Source: Fidelibacterota bacterium
GTDB lineage: Bacteria > Pseudomonadota > Alphaproteobacteria > Rhodospirillales > Rhodospirillaceae
DNA: 37,641 bases
Assembly (NCBI GenBank): GCA_947470105.1
Contig: CANISR010000013.1
Location: 1 to 37,641 of the forward strand
Reading direction: 5' to 3'
Translations under genes and position numbers: made by a program
In this document: piece after piece, positions 8,220 to 15,022 of the stretch
Layout of the letters: the number at the start of each line of letters is the position of its first letter
How positions within the stretch are numbered: position 1 is the stretch's first letter
Notes under the pieces: model-generated
What the model saw: only the letters and a program-made list of their open reading frames with translations
Database searches by the model: none
What the model was told of the DNA's origin: nothing

Positions 8220-9397
8220 AGGCGCTTGGCGATTTCTTCGAGCATCACTTCCGTAGCTCCGCCACCGATGCTCTGGATGCGCGCATCGCGGACCATGCGC
8301 TCGATGGCGCTTTCGCGCACATAGCCGAAGCCGCCGTGGAATTGCTGGCAGGTGTACATGACTTCGTTCACCAGCTCGCCGCACAGCGCCTTCACCATGG
8401 ACACGTCCTTGACGATCTCGCGGCCCTGGGCGTCCAGCCAGGCGGCCTTGTAGAGCAACTGGCGCGCGGCTTCGACCTTGGCGGCCAGCATGGAGATGCG
8501 CTGGCGGATCACCTGCTTGTCCCACAGCGTCGCGCCGAAGGCTTTGCGGGTACGCACATAGTCGAGGGTCATCGCGATGGCGGTCTGAGCCTCGCCCATG
8601 GCCTGGGCGCCGAGCACGATGCGCTCGTTCTGGAAGTTGCGCATGACGGCGTAGAATCCCTTGTTCTCTTCGCCGAGGATATTGGCGGCCGGGACGCGAC
8701 AGTTGTCGAACACCAGCTCGGCGGTGTCCGACGACAGCCAGCCGTGCTTCTTGAGGGCGCGGCTGACGGTGAAGCCCGGCGTGCCTTTCTCGACGATGAA
8801 CATGGAAATGCCCCGCGTGCCTTTGACCGAGGTGTCGGTCTTGGCGGCGACAAAATAGATGTCGGCGTGGACGCCGTTGGTGATGAACATCTTGGTGCCG
8901 TTCAGCACCCAGTGATCGCCGTCACGCTTCGCGGTCGAACGCATGCCGGCGACATCGGAGCCCGCGTCGGGCTCGGTCACGGCGACGGCGGTGATCTTCT
9001 TGCCGGCGATGATATCGGGCAGGTACTTGTCGATCTGGGCCTTGGAGCCGGCGTTGACCAGGTGCGGCGAGGCCATATCGGTATGCACCAGCACCGTGAC
9101 GGCGAAACCGCCGAAGGTGCTCTTGCCCAATTCCTCGGCCAGCACGGCTGTCGCAATAGTGTCCATGGCGCTGCCGCCGTATTCCTCGGCGTAGCGCACG
9201 CCGAGGAAGCCCAGCTCGCCCATTTGCTTCAGGATCGGGCGCGGCACGAAGCCCTGCTCTTCCCAGGCGTCGGCCTTGGGCTTCACTTCCTCATCAACGA
9301 ACCTCTTCACCTGTTCACGGAACAGGATGTGCTCTTCCCGGAACCAGGGCTCCTCGGCTTGACCGGTGATGGCGGGGGCGGGGGTGGACATGGTCAT
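8216..9397 (-). CDS. Acyl-CoA dehydrogenase
   Basis: This 393-residue FAD flavoprotein should introduce a trans double bond alpha-beta to an acyl-CoA. Family blocks in order are AVTEPDAGSDVAGMRSTA, WVLNGTKMFITNG, the central SRALKKHGWLSSDTAELVF, NERIVLGAQAMGEAQ, and the C-terminal FHGGFGYVRESAIERMVRDA. The terminal block reads IGGGATEVMLEE where medium-chain enzymes have the catalytic Glu in IYEGT; here that position is glycine, as in long-chain or isovaleryl-type members whose base sits on another helix. Substrate length is not predictable from this. AGAGG precedes the start. It is divergent from the racemase gene at 9513 and convergent with the crotonase gene. Confidence 0.93.
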   Translation of the reverse strand: MTMSTPAPAITGQAEEPWFREEHILFREQVKRFVDEEVKPKADAWEEQGFVPRPILKQMGELGFLGVRYAEEYGGSAMDTIATAVLAEELGKSTFGGFAVTVLVHTDMASPHLVNAGSKAQIDKYLPDIIAGKKITAVAVTEPDAGSDVAGMRSTAKRDGDHWVLNGTKMFITNGVHADIYFVAAKTDTSVKGTRGISMFIVEKGTPGFTVSRALKKHGWLSSDTAELVFDNCRVPAANILGEENKGFYAVMRNFQNERIVLGAQAMGEAQTAIAMTLDYVRTRKAFGATLWDKQVIRQRISMLAAKVEAARQLLYKAAWLDAQGREIVKDVSMVKALCGELVNEVMYTCQQFHGGFGYVRESAIERMVRDARIQSIGGGATEVMLEEIAKRL

Positions 9398-9512
9398 GGA
9401 GAGCCTCTGGTCATGTAAGTCGGTGGATGTTAGATGCGGACGTTATGCACCCTCCCAAGACACCGTCAATCGCGGATTCTTCACGTTTGCAATGCAAACG
9501 GAGGCAAGCCCC

Positions 9513-10679
9513 ATGACCGGTCCGCTCGCGGGGCTGAAAGTCGTTGAAATGGCGGCCATCGGGCCGGTGCCGTTCTGCGGCATGGTGCTGGCCGACATGG
9601 GCGCCACGGTGGTGCGGGTCGACCGTCTGATCCCGGCGCGGCTCGGGCTGGAGGTGGAACCCCGGTTCGACTTCATGGCGCGGGGCAAGCAGTCCCTCGC
9701 GGTGGATCTCAAGCACCCCGATGGGGTGGAGATCGTGCGCCGGCTCATCGCCAGCGCCGATGTGGTGATCGAGGGGTTCCGTCCCGGCGTCATGGAGCGC
9801 CTCGGTCTCGGACCGGACACCTGTCTGAGCGCCAACTCCAAACTGGTGTTCGGGCGGTGCAGTGGGTGGGGCCAAGCGGGTCCTTGGGCCGCGGCGGCCG
9901 GCCATGACATCAATTACCTGGGCCTGAGCGGGGCGCTCGCCGCCATGGGCGAGGACGGCGCGCCGCCACCACCGCCCCTCAACCTGGTCGGTGATTTCGG
10001 CGGCGCGGCCATGCATCTGGTCTGCGGCGTCCTCGCGGCGCTGCTGCCGGCGCGCATGACCGGTAAAGGCCAGGTTGTCACCACCAGCATTGCCCAAGGG
10101 GCGGTGGCGCTCATGCCCATGATCTATGGGCTTCACGCCGCCGGCGGTTGGACCCTGACCCGCGGCGAGAACCGGCTCGACGGCGGAGCGCCCTATTATC
10201 GCTGCTACGAAACCAGCGACGCCCGTTACATGGCGGCGGCGGCCATCGAGATGAAGTTCTACGCCGAATTCCTGCGCAAGATGGAGCTGGAGGGCGCTGT
10301 GGACCCCGCGCGCCAGCACGACCGCACGACGTGGCCCGCGACCACCGCGCTTTTCGCGCGCCGCTTCCGCGAACGCACCCAGGCGGAATGGAGCACGCTG
10401 TTCGCCGGATCGGACGCCTGTGTGACGCCGGTGCTCGACATGAGCGAGGCGCCACGTCATCCGCAGCAGGTCGCAGCGGCGGCGTTTGTCGAGGTGGAGG
10501 GGTACGCACACCCTGGACCGGGCGTCGGGTTCTCCCAGGCCGCCGCAGCCACACCCGCGCCGCCGCCCGAGCTCGGCCAGGATACGGGCGAGGTCCTGCG
10601 CGGTATGGGCTATTCCAAGGATGATATCGCTAAATTTCGCGCGGCCGGTGTGGTCGCGCAAGCTTCCGCAAGAAGCTGA
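9513..10679 (+). CDS. CoA-transferase III family protein, probably alpha-methylacyl-CoA racemase
   Basis: This 388-residue protein belongs to the CaiB/BaiF family. The racemase branch is indicated by H131 in GHDINYLGLSGALAAMG and D161 in NLVGDFGGAAM. These correspond in position to the His and Asp acid-base pair of mycobacterial alpha-methylacyl-CoA racemase, five residues further along. The enzyme would interconvert (R)- and (S)-2-methylacyl-CoA, feeding branched chains into beta-oxidation, which fits the adjacent acyl-CoA dehydrogenase and crotonase genes. The start at 9513 has GGAGG at 9500-9504, 8 bp upstream; ATG 9492 is a weaker in-frame alternative, and the open frame reaching 9366 lies over the neighbouring gene. 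Confidence 0.88.
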   Translation: MTGPLAGLKVVEMAAIGPVPFCGMVLADMGATVVRVDRLIPARLGLEVEPRFDFMARGKQSLAVDLKHPDGVEIVRRLIASADVVIEGFRPGVMERLGLGPDTCLSANSKLVFGRCSGWGQAGPWAAAAGHDINYLGLSGALAAMGEDGAPPPPPLNLVGDFGGAAMHLVCGVLAALLPARMTGKGQVVTTSIAQGAVALMPMIYGLHAAGGWTLTRGENRLDGGAPYYRCYETSDARYMAAAAIEMKFYAEFLRKMELEGAVDPARQHDRTTWPATTALFARRFRERTQAEWSTLFAGSDACVTPVLDMSEAPRHPQQVAAAAFVEVEGYAHPGPGVGFSQAAAATPAPPPELGQDTGEVLRGMGYSKDDIAKFRAAGVVAQASARS

Positions 10680-10712
10680 CTCGCGTACGGCGGTTCTCTA
10701 TAGTTGCGCCTC

Positions 10713-12137
10713 ATGGCCGTACATATTGCCCCCCTCTCGCCTCTCCATCTCGCCGACGCGCTCACGGCGCTCGGCAATCTGCTGGGCAAGCGCTTGTCTA
10801 CGTCGCAAGCGGTACGCGATCAGCACGGTACCGATATTTCCCATATGCCGCCGGCAGCGCCCGACGCCGTTGCGTTCGCCCAGTCCACTGCTGAAGTGGC
10901 CGAGATCGTGCGCATCTGCGCGCGCCACAGAATTCCGATTATTCCGTTCGGCACCGGCACGTCCCTCGAAGGCCACATCACCGCGCCCTTCGGCGGCCTG
11001 TCGCTGGACGTCAGCCAGATGAGCCAGGTGCTGGCGGTGCATACCGCCGACCTCGACGCCGTGGTGCAGCCCGGAGTCACCCGCAAGACGCTCAACACCT
11101 ATATCCGTGACACTGGCTTGTTTTTCCCGATCGATCCCGGCGCCGACGCCTCCCTGGGCGGCATGGCGGCGACGCGGGCGTCGGGCACCAATGCGGTGCG
11201 TTACGGCACCATGCGCGAGAACGTGCTGGCGCTTGAAGTGGTCACTGCGGACGGTGCTGTGATCCGCACCGGCGGCCGGTCGCGCAAATCTGCAGCGGGC
11301 TATGACCTGACCCGTCTGTTCGTGGGCTCCGAGGGCACGCTGGGCGTGATCACTGAAGTGACGCTTCGGCTCTACGGCATCCCGGAGAAGATGGCGGCGG
11401 CGGTGTGTTCGTTCGACACCCTGGCGGGTGCGGTGGACACCGTGATCGCTACCATCCAGGCCGGCATCCCCGTGGCCCGTATCGAGTTGCTAGACGACGT
11501 GCAGATCAAGATGCTCAATGACTACGCCAAGCTCGGATATGCCGTGAAGGATACGCTGTTCATGGAATTCCACGGGACCGAGGCCGGTGTGAAGGAACAG
11601 GCAGAGATGGTGCAGGCCATCGCGGCCGACAATGGCGGCGGCAATTTCATCTGGACCACCCAGGCCGAGGAAAGAACCAAACTGTGGCAGGCGCGCCACG
11701 ACGCGGTGTGGGCGAATATGCAGGCGAAACCCGGGTGGGGCATCTGGCCGACGGATGTCTGCGTGCCGATCTCGCGCCTCGCCGAAGTGGTGCTGGAGAC
11801 CAAGCGCGATGTGGTCGAAGCCGATATTCTGGCGCCGGTGGTGGGCCACGTCGGCGACGGAAACTTCCACCTGACCGTGCTGATGAAACCCGATGACCCG
11901 GCCTATCTGGCCAAGGTCGAGGCGGTGAACGACCGCATGGTCAACCGCGCGCTGGCCGCCGGCGGCACCTGCACCGGCGAGCACGGCATCGGCATCGGCA
12001 AGATGAAGTATATGGACGCCGAACACGGTGGCAGCGTCGCTGCTATGCAGGCAGTGAAGCGCGCGCTCGATCCGCACAACATCATGAACCCGGGCAAGAT
12101 CTTCCCGGCGCTGGGCGCGGCACTGACCAGCGCGTGA
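10713..12137 (+). CDS. FAD-linked D-lactate dehydrogenase (cytochrome type)
   Basis: This 474-residue protein has the FAD-binding PCMH fold followed by the C-terminal cap of the GlcD/D-lactate dehydrogenase family. The FAD region shows IIPFGTGTSLEGH and FPIDPGADASLGGMAATRASG, then NAVRYGTMRENVLALEVV. The C-terminal part shows HVGDGNFH and GGTCTGEHGIGIGKM, the metal- and substrate-binding histidine motifs. It would oxidise D-lactate, or a similar 2-hydroxy acid, and pass electrons to cytochrome c or quinone. The ATG at 10713 is preferred to an in-frame TTG at 10704. It begins 33 bp after the racemase gene and could share its transcript. Confidence 0.88.
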   Translation: MAVHIAPLSPLHLADALTALGNLLGKRLSTSQAVRDQHGTDISHMPPAAPDAVAFAQSTAEVAEIVRICARHRIPIIPFGTGTSLEGHITAPFGGLSLDVSQMSQVLAVHTADLDAVVQPGVTRKTLNTYIRDTGLFFPIDPGADASLGGMAATRASGTNAVRYGTMRENVLALEVVTADGAVIRTGGRSRKSAAGYDLTRLFVGSEGTLGVITEVTLRLYGIPEKMAAAVCSFDTLAGAVDTVIATIQAGIPVARIELLDDVQIKMLNDYAKLGYAVKDTLFMEFHGTEAGVKEQAEMVQAIAADNGGGNFIWTTQAEERTKLWQARHDAVWANMQAKPGWGIWPTDVCVPISRLAEVVLETKRDVVEADILAPVVGHVGDGNFHLTVLMKPDDPAYLAKVEAVNDRMVNRALAAGGTCTGEHGIGIGKMKYMDAEHGGSVAAMQAVKRALDPHNIMNPGKIFPALGAALTSA

Positions 12138-12159
12138 TAAACACGGGAATTTCCTCCAG

Positions 12160-12386
12160 GGATTTACCGTATTCCGGGTTGGCGGATTTTCGGCTTCGCC
12201 GCTGCGGGAAATTACACTGCGGATGCTGCCCGCATAAAGCGGCCCGAGATTCCGGTCCTGTTCATGACCGGCTATGCCGAGACTGCGTCGGGCAGCGACT
12301 TCCTCGGCGAGGGCATGGAGATCGTCACCAAGCCCGTGCCCATGGAGGTTCTCACGGCCCGCATCCGGGCAATCCTAAAGAAGTAG
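12160..12386 (+). pseudogene. Frameshifted remnant of a response-regulator receiver domain
   Basis: Between 12234 and 12386 one frame reads as the second half of a CheY-like receiver. RPEIPVLFMTGYAET carries the conserved Thr, GMEIVTKPV carries the conserved Lys-Pro, and LTARIRAILKK ends at TAG. There is no start codon in this frame. A different frame just upstream (12179-12196) reads LADFRL, the usual setting of the phospho-acceptor Asp. The distance from that Asp codon to the Thr codon is 82 bp, about the normal 27-28 residues, so one small frameshift would separate the halves. The first quarter of the domain is not recognisable. It lies directly after the D-lactate dehydrogenase gene. Confidence 0.7.
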
Positions 12387-12414
12387 CGGCCTCGATCATT
12401 GGCCCCTAAAACGC

Positions 12415-12451
12415 GAAACGCCCCAGGGCCGTGAGGCCGCCGGGGCGTTTC
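12415..12451 (-). terminator. Intrinsic terminator of the HU gene
   Basis: GAAACGCCCC (12415-12424) and GGGGCGTTTC (12442-12451) form a perfect 10-bp stem, with a further GGCC/GGCC pairing inside the loop. Read on the minus strand it lies 23 bp after the HU stop and is followed by T-rich sequence (GTTTCGCGTTTT). It may also stop rightward transcripts. Confidence 0.75.
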
Positions 12452-12474
12452 TCGTCGATCCGAAGCTTACAAGC

Positions 12475-12780
12475 TTAGACGGATTCCTTGAGCTCTTTCG
12501 CAGCCCGGAACGCGACCTTCTTGCTGGCCTTGATCTTGATGGCTTCGCCCGTGGCCGGGTTGCGGCCCATACGGGCGGGGCGCTTACGCACCTGCAGGAT
12601 GCCAAGGCCCGCGATGCGGATCTTGTCGCCCTTCTTCAGGTGCTTGGAAATCATCGTCACGAGATCCGTGAGGACCTCCGTGGCAACTTTCTTGGACAGC
12701 TCGTGGCTATCCCCCAGCTCGGCCGCCAGATGCTTGAGCGTCACGACAGCTTGTTTGGTTCCCGGGTCCTTTGCGACCAT
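12475..12780 (-). CDS. HU family DNA-binding protein
   Basis: This 101-residue basic nucleoid protein is a member of the bacterial HU/IHF fold. The beta-arm signature GLGILQVRKRPARMGRNPATGE is split by family variation but clear, with the conserved RNPxTGE and an intercalating Pro. It is followed by KIKASKKVAFRAAKELKESV, the usual HU C-terminus. Residues 1-20 (MVAKDPGTKQAVVTLKHLAA) form a slightly long N-terminus. The ATG at 12780 is chosen because GAGGA precedes it closely; the frame extends to 12858 without a better start. A -10-like TACAAT (plus-strand ATTGTA at 12808-12813) lies upstream. It probably binds DNA without sequence specificity as a dimer. Confidence 0.93.
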   Translation of the reverse strand: MVAKDPGTKQAVVTLKHLAAELGDSHELSKKVATEVLTDLVTMISKHLKKGDKIRIAGLGILQVRKRPARMGRNPATGEAIKIKASKKVAFRAAKELKESV

Positions 12781-13167
12781 GTCCTCGATCCTTTTTTCTC
12801 GTGGAAAATTGTAGTTCAACGGCGAGGCGAGAGAATCACAAGCAGTAGAGAGATGCAAGCATTTGTGGGCTTTCTTGCATGTGGACCGTCACAAACCCGC
12901 TTGCCCTGTGGGTAAGTCCTGTGGGTAATTTTTTGCAGCCGTATGATTCGAGGCGAACCCGCGGCGGGGGTATCCGGGCTGAAGCTCAGGCGTTCCGCGG
13001 GTTTCAGGGCTTCGGCATTTAACGGAAACTTAGCCGCCTTGGGGCAGAAGTCAGGGCAAGCTAGCCGTAAACCGGAAAGCCGTGCCTGCCTGAAAGCCCC
13101 GGGTTTACAGCCCAAATGCCTGCAGGAAAGAATCGGCCGAACGGAATTTTTCAGGAAATCGCGACCT
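12781..13167. other. 387-bp divergent intergenic region between HU and the TPR-glycosyltransferase gene
   Basis: This region must hold the HU promoter (leftward) and the promoter of the 13168 gene (rightward). It contains two DnaA-box-like repeats (described separately). An open frame continuous with the 13168 gene runs back to 12943, but its composition is unlike the following protein and I see no reason to include it. No RNA gene was recognised. Confidence 0.4.
12907..12928 (-). promoter_or_regulatory. Two direct repeats resembling DnaA boxes
   Basis: On the minus strand TTACCCACA occurs twice (12920-12928 and 12907-12915), 13 bp apart, within an 11-bp direct repeat TTACCCACAGG. Each differs at one base from the DnaA box TTATCCACA. 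They lie about 127-148 bp upstream of the HU start codon. Confidence 0.4.
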
Positions 13168-14730
13168 ATGAACCGTAAGGAACGCCGCGCCCAAGGGGCA
13201 TCCGCCCCGCAAGCCGCACCCGCCATGTCGGCTCCGTTCGTGCAACTTTTCAACGAAGCGCTGGGGCTGCATCAGGCCGGCAAACTGCCTGAAGCGGAGG
13301 AACGCTATCGCCGCGCCTTGGCGATCAACTCCAATATTCCGCTGCTCTACAATAATTTCGGCGTCTGCCTCTACGCCCAGGGCAAGCACGACGAAGCCAT
13401 CGTCATGCAGAAAAAAGCCATCGCTCTGGATCCTAAGATGGACATGTCCCACAACAACATGGGCGTGGTCCTGAATGCGCTCGGACGCCATAAAGAAGCG
13501 CTGGAAGCCTTCTCCAAGGCCATCGCGCTCGACCCGATGAATTACCAGGCCATCAACAACTTCGGTGATTCCAGCGTCAAGAGCAGCTTGTTCGAACAGG
13601 GGCTCAAAGCCCTGCACCGGTCGCTGGAGATCAAGCCCGACTATGTGGAAGCGCTGACAAACCTCGGCGCCGCACTGTGGGGCCTGGGGCGCCTCGACGA
13701 AGCCAAGGTTCACCTCCGCCGGGCCATCCAGCTCCAACCCGACGTCGCCATGGCGCATAAAAATCTCGGCATCATCTCGCTCTTGCAGGGCAATTACGCC
13801 GAGGGCTGGCGCGAATACGACTGGCGCTGGCTCGCTGATAAAATACAGCCGAAACAGCATCCCAAGCCCATCTGGACCGGCGCCGATCTGGGCGAGGGCG
13901 CGCTTCTCGCCTGGTGCGAGCAGGGCATCGGCGACGAGATTCTACACGCCAGCATGATCGGCGACTTCGCGCGTCTCGGCCGGTTCAAGCGGCTGGTGTG
14001 GGAGTGCGACTTCCGGCTGGCCACCTTGCTCGCGCGGTCCAACCCCGGCGTGGAGTTCGTGCCGCGGCCCCCCGTCATCGGCGACCCCTCCGACCCTAGG
14101 ATTTTCGCGCCCGATATCGCCGCGCAGATTCCCACGGGCAGCATCGGAAATTTCGTGCGCAGCGACATTTCCAAATTCCCCAAACACAACGGCTACCTGG
14201 TGCCCGATCCGGTGCGGGTGGAAGCTTTCCGCCAGCGCCTCAAGACCAAGCCGGGCGAAAAGCTGATCGGCATGTCATGGCTCAGCAAGAACGCGGCCTT
14301 CGGGTCCAGCAAGAGCACGACCCTGGCCCAGTGGGCTGAGATCCTGCGCACGCCGGGCTGCAAGTTCGTCGACCTCCAATACGGTGACACCGAGGAAGAG
14401 CGTGCGGCGCTGACGCGGGATCTCGGCATCACCCTCGAGCACATCGATGGGCTCGATCTCAAATTCGACATGGAAGGCCTGGCGGCACTCACCAAGGCCT
14501 GTGATCTGGTGACGACTGTTTCCAACAGCGCAGCACACATGGCGGCCGCCGTTGGAACCCCGGTGTGGACCTTGATCGCGTCGGGAATCGGCAAATTCTG
14601 GTACTGGGGCTTCGATGGCGCGACCACGGTCTGGTACCCGAGCGTCACCCTGATTCGCCAGCCTGAGGGCGAGAACTGGGAGGGGTCGTTAAAAATCATC
14701 GCCGAGCGCTTGCGGGCGTTCGCTGCGTAA
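13168..14730 (+). CDS. TPR protein with C-terminal glycosyltransferase-9-like domain
   Basis: This 520-residue protein has no signal peptide. Residues about 25-230 are tetratricopeptide repeats with the usual W/L-G-Y-A-F spacing, for example EALGLHQAGKLPEAEERYRR, NNFGVCLYAQGKHDEAI and MGVVLNALGRHKEALEAF. After a linker, residues about 255-515 resemble the GT-B fold of the heptosyltransferase (GT9) family, ending with VTTVSNSAAHMAAAVGTPVW, the sugar-nucleotide-binding block. TPR domains on glycosyltransferases commonly select protein substrates. It lies just upstream of the type I exporter. AGGAA at 13152-13156 supports the start. Its donor and acceptor are unknown; glycosylation of the downstream repeat proteins is inferred from position only. 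Confidence 0.82.
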   Translation: MNRKERRAQGASAPQAAPAMSAPFVQLFNEALGLHQAGKLPEAEERYRRALAINSNIPLLYNNFGVCLYAQGKHDEAIVMQKKAIALDPKMDMSHNNMGVVLNALGRHKEALEAFSKAIALDPMNYQAINNFGDSSVKSSLFEQGLKALHRSLEIKPDYVEALTNLGAALWGLGRLDEAKVHLRRAIQLQPDVAMAHKNLGIISLLQGNYAEGWREYDWRWLADKIQPKQHPKPIWTGADLGEGALLAWCEQGIGDEILHASMIGDFARLGRFKRLVWECDFRLATLLARSNPGVEFVPRPPVIGDPSDPRIFAPDIAAQIPTGSIGNFVRSDISKFPKHNGYLVPDPVRVEAFRQRLKTKPGEKLIGMSWLSKNAAFGSSKSTTLAQWAEILRTPGCKFVDLQYGDTEEERAALTRDLGITLEHIDGLDLKFDMEGLAALTKACDLVTTVSNSAAHMAAAVGTPVWTLIASGIGKFWYWGFDGATTVWYPSVTLIRQPEGENWEGSLKIIAERLRAFAA

Positions 14731-14859
14731 CAGCAGAAATTAGTGCGGCGGGCGATGAAGTTGCGGCAACCGCATGGGGTTTTAAGCGTTTCTGTGAGTT
14801 GTCCCGCGGGGGTTAATTTTGGGTTAACGCGGGGCGGCTGCTAAAATAGGCCGATGGAT

Positions 14860-14878
14860 ACGTCACTTCTTGTGACGT
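14860..14878. promoter_or_regulatory. Palindrome ACGTCAC-N5-GTGACGT
   Basis: This is a perfect 7-bp inverted repeat with a 5-bp spacer, about 145-160 bp before the exporter start. The size suits a dimeric helix-turn-helix regulator. The regulator is unknown. Confidence 0.5.
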
Positions 14879-14925
14879 GGGCGGGATGATGAGGGGATTG
14901 GACAGACGTACGTTGCGTCGAGCGT

Positions 14926-14940
14926 GTGAACCTGGTTCAC
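14926..14940. promoter_or_regulatory. Palindrome GTGAACC-T-GGTTCAC
   Basis: This perfect 15-bp palindrome (7-1-7) lies about 83-97 bp before the exporter start. It is a second operator candidate, or the apex of a larger RNA fold, since it sits inside the long-range pairing of 14898-14907 with 14959-14968. Confidence 0.5.
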
Positions 14941-14978
14941 GCGGCGGGCAACTTATGAGTCCGTCCAACCGCCGCGTG
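14938..14978. promoter_or_regulatory. GC-rich 10-bp stem in the exporter leader
   Basis: CACGCGGCGG (14938-14947) pairs perfectly with CCGCCGCGTG (14969-14978) around a 21-nt loop. Pairing would compete with the GTGAACC palindrome, because the first three bases are shared. The right arm is followed by TTTGGG rather than a T-run, so it is not a standard terminator. Confidence 0.45.
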
Positions 14979-15022
14979 TTTGGGACATCGGGCTCGCCCG
15001 CTTTTGCCGGTTCTTAACTTTT

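Larger units (their letters stand above)
14731..15022. other. 292-bp leader and intergenic region before the type I exporter
   Basis: The left end holds a small hairpin behind the TPR-glycosyltransferase gene (TGCGG-CAA-CCGCA, 14762-14774, followed by TGGGGTTTT), a weak terminator at best. The rest is rich in inverted repeats: 14860-14878, 14926-14940 and 14938-14978 (described separately). There is also an imperfect long-range pairing of TTGGACAGAC (14898-14907) with GTCCGTCCAA (14959-14968), 9 of 10 matching. No coding region is evident. Confidence 0.5.

Noticed and set aside
12943-13167. N-terminal extension of the TPR-glycosyltransferase protein
   Set aside because: The extension is unlike the following domain and has no good start signal; the ATG at 13168 has AGGAA upstream.
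14989-15005. Small CGGG-CTCG-CCCG hairpin plus TTTT as an attenuator before the exporter gene
   Set aside because: The stem is only 4 bp, too weak to claim as a terminator without transcript data.
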